Assembly: GCA_937952975.1 (NCBI GenBank)
Contig: CALFXX010000133.1
Span: 1-23,115, forward strand
Length of the DNA: 23,115 nt
Source: an uncultured Alcaligenaceae bacterium
GTDB lineage: Bacteria > Pseudomonadota > Gammaproteobacteria > Burkholderiales > Burkholderiaceae_B
Direction of reading: 5' to 3'
Made by a program: the position numbers and the translations under genes. The notes under the pieces are model-generated. The model did not search any database, was not told the origin of the DNA, and was given only the letters and a program-made list of their open reading frames with translations. Of the stretch, positions 1 to 7,369 are shown one piece after another; within the stretch, counting starts at the first letter, position 1; every line of letters starts with the position of its first letter.

Positions 1-1196
1 AATATTCATCCGGCGGGCGCACGGATGTTGATTTGTTGGCTGAGGTGGCTCCCAAACTAGGTTATGGCGTTGTTCATAACCTGACAGAGCTCAAACAGGC
101 GCCTGATAATCAGAAACTACTGGGCATCTTTACAGGTGAGTTTCGAAAAACGTCAAGCGGTTTGGGTGCTGATAACTTGCCTGGCACTCTGGATCGGCTG
201 GTCGCGCGCGGCCAGGCAACTATCCGTGGTAAGGACCTTAAGGCTTCCGAGCTGGGTCTGAATGCTGCGCCACCCCACGGTACGGCTTGCGGCGAAACGG
301 TTGCCGACTGTTTTAAAAATGTTCCGATGAAGCAAGAGATGGTCGACAAAGCGATCGCTGTTCTTGAAAATTTGGTGAAGCAAAGCCCTCGCGACGACGG
401 CGGTTGGATATTGTTAGTCGAACAGTCGCAGTCGGATAAATTGGGGCACATACTTGAGTACGAGCGCGCGATCTATGAGGTTGTCGAACTCGATCTCGTC
501 ATCAAGAATACCGTTGAGAAATTTAGTAAAGATAAGCGAGCTCTGGCAGTTGTGACTGCCGATCATGCACAACCGCAAACCATTATTGGTGTTGCCATGA
601 CCAGTGCGTTGGTTGAGTCGGCGGGTAACTGTTTTCAAACGACTGACGGTAGTTATCCAGTGACGCTAGGCGCGAAGGGAGATGCTCAGCGGCCTTGCGC
701 TTTACAAGATGCGATCGGTACGTTCAACGATGCCACCTTTCCCACGTACGCCGATTTGAATAATGATGGTTTTCCAGATGATCCGGATCCTGCCATTAAA
801 TTGATTATTGAAGACGGTGGTCGGCCTGCTTACAGCACGACGTATTTAACAAATTACCAACCTTTAAAGCCTAGTGCTTCGAAAGAAGCAACCGGGGGCA
901 GGTCATCTGGTCTGGCCGCACTGCCTAATCCCTCCAGACAGCCCGAAGGTTTGTTTATGTCCGGCAACATGCCGAGCAGCAATGTGAAGGGCGGTGCAAA
1001 TAAGACGAGTGGGGCAGTTGATGTGGCTCCCCACGCAGGCGATGACGTTTTAGTCTCTGCCGAAGGCGCGGGTGCACAGTACTTTTCGGGCTATTACGAA
1101 AATACTGAGATTCTGCCCCGATTAACTCGTGCCTTAGGTGGACCGGCAGTCAAGGCATCCGTCGTCAATCCTTTGGGCAAAATAGTCGGATGGTAA
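1..1196 (+). CDS. Alkaline phosphatase, PhoA-like, C-terminal part (5' end outside window)
   Basis: The frame is open from base 3, so the N-terminus, including the nucleophilic serine, lies outside the window. The metal-ligand pattern of the alkaline phosphatase family is clear. A VEQSQSDKLGH segment (Glu at 420, Asp at 435, His at 447) has the same E-x4-D-x3-H spacing as E322/D327/H331 of E. coli PhoA. A TADH motif (Asp 561, His 564) follows, and a late VAPHAGDDV segment (His 1032) supplies the remaining zinc-site His. The role is hydrolysis of phosphomonoesters, normally in the periplasm or outside the cell; export cannot be checked here. Bases 753-791 encode an acidic DLNNDGFPDDPDP loop resembling a calcium-binding EF-hand/dockerin loop, within an insertion relative to PhoA. 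The stop overlaps the next gene by 7 bases, suggesting co-translation. The family call is firm; the physiological substrate is not known. Confidence 0.9.
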   Translation, partial: YSSGGRTDVDLLAEVAPKLGYGVVHNLTELKQAPDNQKLLGIFTGEFRKTSSGLGADNLPGTLDRLVARGQATIRGKDLKASELGLNAAPPHGTACGETVADCFKNVPMKQEMVDKAIAVLENLVKQSPRDDGGWILLVEQSQSDKLGHILEYERAIYEVVELDLVIKNTVEKFSKDKRALAVVTADHAQPQTIIGVAMTSALVESAGNCFQTTDGSYPVTLGAKGDAQRPCALQDAIGTFNDATFPTYADLNNDGFPDDPDPAIKLIIEDGGRPAYSTTYLTNYQPLKPSASKEATGGRSSGLAALPNPSRQPEGLFMSGNMPSSNVKGGANKTSGAVDVAPHAGDDVLVSAEGAGAQYFSGYYENTEILPRLTRALGGPAVKASVVNPLGKIVGW

Positions 1197-1600
1197 CGAG
1201 AACTAGGAGGGAGGCGGCTAGTAAAGCTGCCACTCCAGCTGAAAAGCGTCTTGACAATGCTGGTGTCAGGCTAGCCGGTTTATTGCTAGCGACCTTGGTG
1301 AACTGTACGTACGCGACCGAACTCGTTGGTCGTGTTGTTGACACTGCTGGTGAAAAAGTATTTGAAGCAGCTTCGGTTCAAGTTCATCAACGTCGTGAGG
1401 TAGTTTCGACCGCCTTAACTGATCGGGGTGGTTTTTTTCGCATCGATGGTCTTAGCTCGGGCCCTTACTCGGTCAACATCACGTTGTCAGACGGCAGAGT
1501 CTTTGCGGGGCGTGCGTTGGTGAATGGTGCACAGCGCGCTCAATTTGTTGAGTTTGATTACAGTCGCCTTGTGCCACCTAGCGACCAAGACGATTACTGA
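1190..1600 (+). CDS. Small secreted protein with carboxypeptidase-regulatory-like domain
   Basis: This 136-residue protein has a positively charged N-terminus, a hydrophobic stretch at about residues 26-40 (AGLLLATLVNCTYAT) that looks like a signal peptide or anchor, and then one beta-sandwich unit at about 45-120. The pattern 'GRVVDTAG...A.VQV...STALTDRGGFFRIDGLSSGPYSV' is typical of the carboxypeptidase regulatory-like (CarboxypepD_reg) fold. Such domains are non-catalytic and often found on cell-surface proteins. The ATG lies inside the end of the phosphatase gene (7-base overlap), so translational coupling is the likely initiation mode; no good Shine-Dalgarno precedes it. A strong AGGAGGGAGG sequence at 1205-1214 lies just inside the gene but has no start codon at usable distance. 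A role as an accessory or anchor to the phosphatase is inferred from position only. Confidence 0.7.
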   Translation: MVTRTRREAASKAATPAEKRLDNAGVRLAGLLLATLVNCTYATELVGRVVDTAGEKVFEAASVQVHQRREVVSTALTDRGGFFRIDGLSSGPYSVNITLSDGRVFAGRALVNGAQRAQFVEFDYSRLVPPSDQDDY

Positions 1601-1612
1601 TAATCGCCTCTG

Positions 1613-1669
1613 GGCGCTACCGCACCTTCACGCTCAATCGGTTTTTGGCGCTACCGCGCCTTTGCGCTC
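1613..1669. repeat. Imperfect 23-base direct repeat, 34-base period, across carbamoylase 3' end
   Basis: Copies at 1613-1635 and 1647-1669 share 20 of 23 bases (plus strand: ggcgctaccgc, a variable base, cctt, two variable bases, cgctc). The stop codon of the minus-strand carbamoylase (1634-1636) lies at the edge of the distal copy, and the proximal copy encodes its last residues. The proximal copy also contains a small perfect hairpin (ggcgc-tacc-gcgcc, 1647-1660) followed by three T on the plus strand, which might weakly terminate the 1190-1600 transcript. Confidence 0.6.
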
Positions 1670-2590
1670 GACAATCATTTTGTATTGCTCGGGTTCGCGA
1701 TGGCGCGCAAAGTTGAAGGTCGTATTTTTATACGAGTTGCATAGATCAAGGTCGCACCGTGCAATCGCCAACTCATCACCTAAGGTTGTACAGGCACCAA
1801 CGATCTCGCCCGAGGGGGCAACGATGATTGAATTGCCGATTTGCTCAACACCTTCTTCAGTGCCCGCTTTGGCCACCCCTACAATCCATGTGCCATTTTG
1901 ATAAGCGCCTGCTTGCATGACGAGTTCATTATGAAAGTTCGAGAGTGCATCGTGTTCGGGCGCCGGTGGATTGTGTACGGGCGTGTTGTATCCAATAAAG
2001 ATCATTTCGGCAGCTTGTAAGCCGAGTACGCGATAGGTTTCAGGCCAACGACGGTCGTTGCAGATTGCCATACCAAAGACGCCTTTTTTATTCTCCCCCC
2101 AGTCTGCTTGAAAAGCAGTGAAGCCAAGATTACCTGTTTCAAAATAGCGCTTTTCAAGATGTTGAAAACGGCGCCAAGGTTCGTGTTCTTTGTGACCTGG
2201 TAAGTGAATCTTTCGGTATTTTGAAATGATTTTTCCGGCTTTGTCGACCGTGATCGCGGTGTTGAAACGTCGTAGCTGACCGCTTTCGTGTACCAGTTCG
2301 GCGTACCCCAAATAAAAACCGATCTGCAACGTTTTTGCAGTATCAAACAGGCGCTGCGTATCAGGGCCAGGCATCGAACGCTCAAAAAAAGCATCAAGCT
2401 CATCTTGCTTTTCAAAGTACCAGCGCGGAAAAAACGTCGTGAGCGCCAACTCAGGAAATACGACCACATCGCAGCCGCTGCTCTTGGCCTGCTGCATCAG
2501 GTCAATCATGCGATCAACAACTTGAGCACGCGTGTCGTTTAAGGCAATCGGGCCAAGTTGTGCGGCACCTACAGTCACAATGCGAGTCAT
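1634..2590 (-). CDS. N-carbamoyl-D-amino-acid hydrolase (nitrilase superfamily)
   Basis: This 318-residue cytoplasmic amidase is predicted to hydrolyse N-carbamoyl-D-amino acids to the D-amino acid, CO2 and ammonia. The Glu-Lys-Cys triad is visible at E47 (FPELALTTFFPRW), K127 (KYRKIHLPGHKE) and C177 (AICNDRRWPET). E47 and K127 have the same numbering as the Agrobacterium D-carbamoylase as I recall it. Long blocks match that enzyme, including FQHLEKRYFE, NDRRWPET, GYNTP.HNPP and SFH...MQAG.YQNG. This points to the D-carbamoylase branch rather than beta-ureidopropionase. The protein is about 14 residues longer than the 304-residue Agrobacterium enzyme, and the extra C-terminus is encoded by the local direct repeat. 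An AGGAAG Shine-Dalgarno (2597-2602) supports the start. It is the last gene of a three-gene minus-strand cluster, 73 bases after the M20 amidohydrolase. Confidence 0.9.
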   Translation of the reverse strand: MTRIVTVGAAQLGPIALNDTRAQVVDRMIDLMQQAKSSGCDVVVFPELALTTFFPRWYFEKQDELDAFFERSMPGPDTQRLFDTAKTLQIGFYLGYAELVHESGQLRRFNTAITVDKAGKIISKYRKIHLPGHKEHEPWRRFQHLEKRYFETGNLGFTAFQADWGENKKGVFGMAICNDRRWPETYRVLGLQAAEMIFIGYNTPVHNPPAPEHDALSNFHNELVMQAGAYQNGTWIVGVAKAGTEEGVEQIGNSIIVAPSGEIVGACTTLGDELAIARCDLDLCNSYKNTTFNFARHREPEQYKMIVERKGAVAPKTD

Positions 2591-2663
2591 AAAACGCTTC
2601 CTGAATAATGAACAGTTCTTGTATTAGTAAAAAAGTAAAGTGCGGCTGCCATTGGGTCAAAAC

Positions 2664-3911
2664 TTATTGCGCCAATTTCAGTATGGTCTGTAATAAAACA
2701 TTGCCACCTGCCACAAGATCTTTCACTTCGGTGTGCTCGGCAGGGTTATGGCTGATCCCTTTGACCGAGGGCACAAAAATCATAGCGCTTGGGCAAAGGC
2801 GCGCCATCATTTGTGCATCGTGACCTGCACCAGACGTCATCGAGCGACACGAGTAGCCAAGTGCCTGCGCGCGCTGCGCAATTAAATCCGCGATGCCGTC
2901 ATCAAACTTTACCGGTTCAAAGCGCGCAAGGCGATGGCTGGTGATTGTGACGCCTTCTTGTGCCGCGAGCTTGACTAAAAAGTCTGCCAGTTTGTGTTCT
3001 GCAATTTTTAGTAAAGCTTCATCGGTATTGCGCAGATCAACTGTTACGACCGCACGGGCGGCAATCACGTTAATTAAGTTAGGGTGTAGTTGGGTGACCC
3101 CCATTGTCGCAACTTGCGCGCCACCCATCTCAATGGTGAGTTCGCGCATAAAGACGCTGATCGCAGCGGCGCAGTAACCGGCATCATGCCGCAAGCGCAT
3201 GGGTGTAGTGCCTGCATGATTAGATTGCCCAGTGATGGTGAGTTCTTGCCATGAGATGCCTTGCAAGTCGCGAACGGCACCAATTGTGATGCCGTCGATA
3301 TCGAGAATTGGGCCTTGTTCGATGTGTAACTCAACGAACGCATGGGGCTTGCAAAGTGGCAGTGCCGCTGTACCAACATAGCCAATTTTTGTGAGTTCGT
3401 CGATCAAAATTTTGCCATCGGCGCTATGCGAAGCGTAGGCTTCTTCAAGAGACAACCCCCCTACGAAAACCAACGAACCCAGCATATCCGGGTGAAAGCG
3501 TGCGCCTTCTTCGTTCGTAAACGCAGCCACCACGATTGGACGACGTGTCACAATACCAGCGTCGTTCAGTGTGCGAACAACTTCAAGGCCGCCAAGCACA
3601 CCTAAGGGGCCGTCGTAGCGACCACCTGTGCGAACGGTATCAATGTGCGAACCCGTCATGACCGGAGGCAAGTCTTCTTGCCCAGCGCGCCAGCCAAATA
3701 TGTTGCCAATTGGATCAATGCTCACGTCGAGCTTAAGCTCTTTCATCCACTCAATGAGCTGATCTCGACCGACACGGTCTTCCTCAGAGAGTGCTAAGCG
3801 ACAGCAGGCACCTTCTGGTGTCATGCCAATTGCAGCGAGATCATTGAGTTGAGCGATTAAGCGCTCTGGGTGAACCCGTAAGCTTAGCGCGTGCGAATCA
3901 AGGGTAGTCAT
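2664..3911 (-). CDS. Zn-dependent amidohydrolase, M20 hydantoinase/carbamoylase family (allantoate amidohydrolase / N-carbamoyl-L-amino-acid hydrolase type)
   Basis: A 415-residue cytoplasmic dinuclear-metal amidase. The family metal ligands are in order: GSHIDTV (H89), GGRYDGPLG (D100), TNEEG (E134/E135), HIEQGP (H196) and GISHNPAEHT (H388). The lid-domain segment QSNHAGTTPMRLRHDA (about 229-244) carries the residues that contact substrate carboxylate in this family. Members cleave N-carbamoyl-L-amino acids, allantoate or ureidoglycine-like compounds, and the exact substrate cannot be read from sequence. Its start overlaps the stop of the ammonia-lyase gene by 4 bases (ATGA), and a GGAGG (3918-3922) sits 8 bases upstream, so the two are translated together. 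In E. coli the ygeX ammonia-lyase is likewise followed by an M20 gene, ygeY. Confidence 0.88.
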   Translation of the reverse strand: MTTLDSHALSLRVHPERLIAQLNDLAAIGMTPEGACCRLALSEEDRVGRDQLIEWMKELKLDVSIDPIGNIFGWRAGQEDLPPVMTGSHIDTVRTGGRYDGPLGVLGGLEVVRTLNDAGIVTRRPIVVAAFTNEEGARFHPDMLGSLVFVGGLSLEEAYASHSADGKILIDELTKIGYVGTAALPLCKPHAFVELHIEQGPILDIDGITIGAVRDLQGISWQELTITGQSNHAGTTPMRLRHDAGYCAAAISVFMRELTIEMGGAQVATMGVTQLHPNLINVIAARAVVTVDLRNTDEALLKIAEHKLADFLVKLAAQEGVTITSHRLARFEPVKFDDGIADLIAQRAQALGYSCRSMTSGAGHDAQMMARLCPSAMIFVPSVKGISHNPAEHTEVKDLVAGGNVLLQTILKLAQ

Positions 3912-5128
3912 GCCAATACCTCCACAGCAGTTTGCCCCACGACTTGTTGATAAATCACTGGATCTGTATCGCCTTCGCTGCCAAGAAGCAGCACTCGCGA
4001 TTGAGCGTCTAGCTTGAGAAGTGCACGAATATGCGCGTGATCACACGCGGCCAACAGGGCGGCAAGACCCACCCCGCCTGTTTCGCCAGCGACAATCGCG
4101 GGGTCGCCTTTTTGCGGCCGTGCCAGTATTCGCATTGCCTCTAGAGCGTAGGCATCATCGACTTTTACGGCGACGTTCGTACCACCCTGGAGAATTTCCC
4201 AGGCAAGCTCAGAGACCTCACCGCAGGCAAGCCCCGCCATGACTGTGTCCAAAGAGCCTTCAACCACTGTGCGCTGGCCGGCTTGTAAACTTTTGTATAC
4301 GCAGTCAGCTTCGGTTGGTTCGGTCACGATAAACAGAGGGCGTTGGGCGCCCCATTGCAACCAAAAATTCGCACAGACTGCAGACGCCAAAGCACCCACG
4401 CCAGCCTGAGCGAAGACGTGAGTGGGCGGTTGGACTGCAGACATTTGAGTGACAATTTCGGTGGCCATGACGCCATAGCCATGCATGACATCAAGTGGAA
4501 TATCGCGATAACCGGGGTAAGAGGTGTCAGAGACAACTGTCCACCCCTGTGCCGCCGCTGTGGTGGCCGCAAATCGCACGGCATCGTCGTAATTGCCTTT
4601 GACTTCGCGTACCTCGGCGCCGTAGTGCGCGATGGCGTCGCGTCGACCTTGACTGACGGTTTCGTGAACATAGATCACACAGTTGCAGCCAAACAGTCGT
4701 GCACCCCAGGCGACCGAGCGTCCGTGGTTGCCATCGGTGGCACAGGTGACGGTAGACCCACTGATCAAGTCTTTATAGGCGCCAGAGAGTAGCTGCTTTG
4801 AACTGACCTGCGCCAGGCCGTGCGCCTGTTGCACCTTGAGGCGCAAAACGTTTGCTACAGCATAGGCTCCGCCTAGTGCCTTGAAGCTGCCCAGGCCAAA
4901 GCGGCCACGCTCGTCTTTGTAAAGTATTTCAGCGACGCCAAGTTGTTGCGCCAAGTTAGGTAAGGACACCAAGGGGGTAGGGGCGTATCCCGGCCAACTT
5001 GAGATTTCTGCAAACGCGGCATCGAACCCTTGTCGGCTCATCACGCTCTCGCGCTTGGCTCCGTACGCCGCTTGGCTTGGGTCGGCACGGGGATTGGTAA
5101 AGGCGTCTGCGTGGGGAGTCATGCTCAT
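3908..5128 (-). CDS. dpaL: 2,3-diaminopropionate ammonia-lyase (PLP-dependent)
   Basis: A 406-residue fold-type II PLP enzyme matching E. coli YgeX/DpaL, which converts D- and L-2,3-diaminopropionate to pyruvate and two ammonia. The PLP lysine is K83 in RFGLGSFKALGGAYA. D132 in ATDGNHGRSVAWGA matches the aspartate that acts as base on the D-isomer. D201 lies in VSDTSYPGYRDIP. The segments QAGVGALASAV, MAGLACGE, GETGGVGL and GSEGDTDP are characteristic of this enzyme over threonine deaminase. Spacing between K83 and D132 is about six residues longer than in the E. coli enzyme, mostly around residues 94-122. It is the first gene of the minus-strand cluster, facing the divergent D-aminoacylase. 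The upstream Shine-Dalgarno is weak, and Met3 is an alternative start. Confidence 0.92.
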   Translation of the reverse strand: MSMTPHADAFTNPRADPSQAAYGAKRESVMSRQGFDAAFAEISSWPGYAPTPLVSLPNLAQQLGVAEILYKDERGRFGLGSFKALGGAYAVANVLRLKVQQAHGLAQVSSKQLLSGAYKDLISGSTVTCATDGNHGRSVAWGARLFGCNCVIYVHETVSQGRRDAIAHYGAEVREVKGNYDDAVRFAATTAAAQGWTVVSDTSYPGYRDIPLDVMHGYGVMATEIVTQMSAVQPPTHVFAQAGVGALASAVCANFWLQWGAQRPLFIVTEPTEADCVYKSLQAGQRTVVEGSLDTVMAGLACGEVSELAWEILQGGTNVAVKVDDAYALEAMRILARPQKGDPAIVAGETGGVGLAALLAACDHAHIRALLKLDAQSRVLLLGSEGDTDPVIYQQVVGQTAVEVLA

Positions 5129-5399
5129 CTCAGGTAAAAAAGGGTGAAAACCGCTCGGTGAGTGCCGTAATCAGAGAACAAAATGGTATCAGCTTTGGTG
5201 AATAAGAATAATTTTCGTTTAGGTTCGCTCAAGGTCCATCAGCGTGGGGCAAAGCCAAAAGCTTGGGGCACAGCCAAAATTTCCGGTGTAGACTCATTTT
5301 GCATCGCCGCTTAAGGCGTATTCGTCGATTCATCTTGCGAGACTGGGTGGTTCGCGTGCAAACCCACAACCTTTGCTTTCTGACTCAAGGCTGCTAGAC
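5129..5399. other. Divergent intergenic region between dpaL and D-aminoacylase genes
   Basis: This 271-base gap must hold promoters for both directions. It contains an AT-rich segment around 5200-5222 and a near-perfect tandem direct repeat (5245-5279). No confident -35/-10 pair could be chosen on either strand. No regulator gene is adjacent. No other structure was recognised. Confidence 0.5.
5245..5279. repeat. Tandem direct repeat, 16-base units at 19-base period, in the divergent promoter region
   Basis: The units tggggcaaagccaaaa (5245-5260) and tggggcacagccaaaa (5264-5279) match at 15 of 16 positions. A 19-base spacing puts the copies on nearly the same helical face, as expected for paired binding sites of a regulator, but duplication by slippage is equally possible. 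Confidence 0.6.
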
Positions 5400-6833
5400 A
5401 TGTTGAATTGTGATCTGTTGTTGATAAATGGCGTGGTGATTGATGGAAGCGGCCAGGCAAGGCGCGAGGCCAGTGTTGCAGTCAAAGACGGCCGTATCGT
5501 CGCTGTTGGTGATTCGCTCGATTATTCGGCAGCCAAAACCATTGATTTGAAGGGTTTGGCAATCGCTCCTGGCTTTATCGACGTTCATACACACGACGAC
5601 CGTCTGTTGTTGGCAGACCCCTCGATGGCTGCAAAAGTCAGCCAAGGAGCAACAACCGTGATCACAGGTAATTGTGGCTTGAGCCTTGCGCCGCTCGGGC
5701 ACACCGAAGCGATCGCACCGCTCAATTTAATTGCAAATGGTCCTAGCCAACGCTACGAGACGTTTGCAGACTATTTCGCGGCACTTGAAAAAAATCCGCC
5801 TGCCGTGAACATGGCTGCTTTGCTGGGGCACACGACCTTGCGTGCAGTCACGATGTCTGACCTGACACGCCCTGCTACTGACGCTGAAATCGCCAAAATG
5901 CAGGTGTTGGTACAAGAGGCCCTCGATGCAGGCGTGGTGGGGGTGTCGACCGGTCTGTTTTATGCGCCGGCTCAGGCTGCGACAGCTGCTGAAATTCAAG
6001 CGGTGTTTGAACCGTTGCGTGGCGGCACGGCACTCATTGCCTCGCATATTCGTAATGAAGCCGCGCAAGTGCTTGAGGCCATGACCGAGGCTATGTCAAT
6101 CGCCAAAGAGTTGGGCGTGCGGCAAGTGCTGTCACATCACAAAGTCAACGGCCAAGAAAATTTCGGGCGCTCGCGCGAAACACTGGCCTTGGTTGACCAA
6201 ATGCGCACGCAAGGCGATGTGTGCCTCGATTGTTACCCTTATGTCGCCTCGTCAACTGTGTTGCGGCAAGACACCGTTGAGCAAGCGTCGCGTACTCTCA
6301 TTGCTTGGTCTAAAGCAAAGCCTGAGACAAGCGGTCGCTATGTCGATGAGTTGCTCAAAGAACAAGAATTGAATTTGACTGATTTTCTGGCTTCGCTTCA
6401 ACCGGCAGGTGCCATCTATTTTTCAATGGATGAAGACGACGTTGAGCGCATTCTGGCTTATCCCGAAACGATGATTGGTTCAGACGGCTTGCCGCACGAC
6501 ACCTTCCCACATCCGCGACTCTGGGGGGCGTTTCCACGCGTCTTGGGCCATTACAGTCGCGACCGTAAGTTGTTTCCACTTGAAACCGCAGTACATAAGA
6601 TGACTGGCCTGTCAGCCGCCCGATTCGGGCTAAAAGACCGTGGTTTGATTAAAGAAGGCTACGCAGCAGATTTGGTGATATTCGATCCTGTGCATATCAA
6701 AGATAGTGCGACTTTCGCCGACCCAATGCGTCCCGCAGCTGGGATCCATCAGGTCTACGTGAATGGCGTGTTGAGCTGGGAAGACGGTATCACCACACAC
6801 GCGAGAGCCGGGCAGGTATTGCGGCGCGCTTAG
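5400..6833 (+). CDS. N-acyl-D-amino-acid deacylase (D-aminoacylase), amidohydrolase superfamily
   Basis: A 477-residue zinc hydrolase that deacylates N-acyl-D-amino acids to free D-amino acids. Numbering from the ATG at 5400, the ligand residues are H63 and H65 (HTHDD), C92 (TGNCG), H216 (SHIRNE) and H246 (LSHHK), with catalytic D362 (GSDGLPHD). Each is exactly four residues lower than its counterpart in the Alcaligenes D-aminoacylase (H67, H69, C96, H220, H250, D366, as recalled), so the whole active-site spacing is conserved. The bridging cysteine separates this group from most amidohydrolases. I chose the ATG at 5400 (AAGG about 10 bases upstream) over an in-frame TTG at 5373, because the family begins with a short MxxDLLLxNGxVIDG strand. 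The gene is transcribed divergently from dpaL. With the carbamoylase it suggests salvage of N-blocked D-amino acids. Confidence 0.92.
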   Translation: MLNCDLLLINGVVIDGSGQARREASVAVKDGRIVAVGDSLDYSAAKTIDLKGLAIAPGFIDVHTHDDRLLLADPSMAAKVSQGATTVITGNCGLSLAPLGHTEAIAPLNLIANGPSQRYETFADYFAALEKNPPAVNMAALLGHTTLRAVTMSDLTRPATDAEIAKMQVLVQEALDAGVVGVSTGLFYAPAQAATAAEIQAVFEPLRGGTALIASHIRNEAAQVLEAMTEAMSIAKELGVRQVLSHHKVNGQENFGRSRETLALVDQMRTQGDVCLDCYPYVASSTVLRQDTVEQASRTLIAWSKAKPETSGRYVDELLKEQELNLTDFLASLQPAGAIYFSMDEDDVERILAYPETMIGSDGLPHDTFPHPRLWGAFPRVLGHYSRDRKLFPLETAVHKMTGLSAARFGLKDRGLIKEGYAADLVIFDPVHIKDSATFADPMRPAAGIHQVYVNGVLSWEDGITTHARAGQVLRRA

Positions 6834-6869
6834 GCTTTCGAGCTGAACCTTTGATCTTGGTGATGGAAT

Positions 6870-6900
6870 TTCGTCAGATTAGTACTGAGTGCTATATTGT
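6870..6900 (+). promoter_or_regulatory. Possible sigma70-type promoter ahead of the zinc-locus membrane protein gene
   Basis: A ttcgtc hexamer (6870-6875) and tatatt (6893-6898) are spaced by 17 bases, which would give a start near 6905 and a leader of about 25 bases. The overlapping 7-mer atattgt (6894-6900) also occurs at the centre of the zur-znu inverted repeat (10497-10503). The evidence is weak and could be chance. Confidence 0.25.
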
Positions 6901-6929
6901 GACCAACACTTCTAGCCCTTTGTCCGTCA

Positions 6930-7313
6930 ATGTCTAACATACAGGCTTCTTTCTTGTTGCAGCGAGACCTCTGCCGACGGGCGACTGGTCAAGTGCTGGC
7001 ATGCTTGGCGGTCGTGGCGCTGCTGGTCATGCAGGCTGGCATGGTTTGGCATGGCCTAGAGCACGTCGCTAAAGCGTCTGGCAAAAGTTCATATTCGCTG
7101 AACACTCTGAGTGTCGATCAAACTCAGCCCGCCTCGGGTTTGTGTTTAAAGTGTCTTGAAGACCTCACTCATAGTGTGGGCCTGATTTCCCAACCTCCTC
7201 TACATACAGTCCCGCTGCACACGATGTTGCAGCAGGGCGCTGTTACCGCTTGCAGTTTTGCAACGCCGGTTGAGTTGGCCAATCAACGAGGGCCACCCGT
7301 TTCCTTAAGCTAA
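6930..7313 (+). CDS. Small membrane-anchored Cys/His protein, function unknown (DUF2946-like appearance)
   Basis: A 127-residue protein with one strongly hydrophobic segment at about 21-40 (QVLACLAVVALLVMQAGMVW), which could be an anchor or uncleaved signal. It is followed at once by HGLEH (H41, H45) and later by a CLKC pair (C72, C75) and H81. Clustered His and Cys after an export signal suggests a periplasmic metal-binding or redox-sensitive site. The arrangement recalls DUF2946-type small proteins seen near metal and TonB genes, but I cannot confirm membership. It is 56 bases upstream of the outer-membrane barrel gene, and both precede a ZnuA-like gene, so a role in zinc handling is inferred from context. 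No clear Shine-Dalgarno precedes the ATG. Confidence 0.6.
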   Translation: MSNIQASFLLQRDLCRRATGQVLACLAVVALLVMQAGMVWHGLEHVAKASGKSSYSLNTLSVDQTQPASGLCLKCLEDLTHSVGLISQPPLHTVPLHTMLQQGAVTACSFATPVELANQRGPPVSLS

Positions 7314-7325
7314 CACTGCGTCGTG

Positions 7326-7339
7326 ACGCCCTCGGGCGT
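7326..7339 (+). other. Short perfect hairpin between the small membrane protein and barrel genes
   Basis: The sequence acgccc-tc-gggcgt is a perfect inverted repeat 13 bases after the upstream stop. No T-tract follows (tgatttcg), so it is a poor intrinsic terminator. It may instead protect or process the transcript and so set unequal expression of the two genes. Confidence 0.35.
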
Positions 7340-7369
7340 TGATTTCGTATTTGGTTTAAGGATGACTAG

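Noticed and set aside
1205..1214. Strong Shine-Dalgarno-like AGGAGGGAGG inside the small secreted-protein gene
   Set aside because: No ATG, GTG or TTG follows at 5-13 bases in any frame, so it does not start a gene. It encodes Arg-Arg-Glu codons by chance.
4343..4792. 149-codon open frame on the plus strand opposite dpaL
   Set aside because: It lies entirely antisense to a strongly recognisable enzyme gene, has no recognisable domain and no upstream context.
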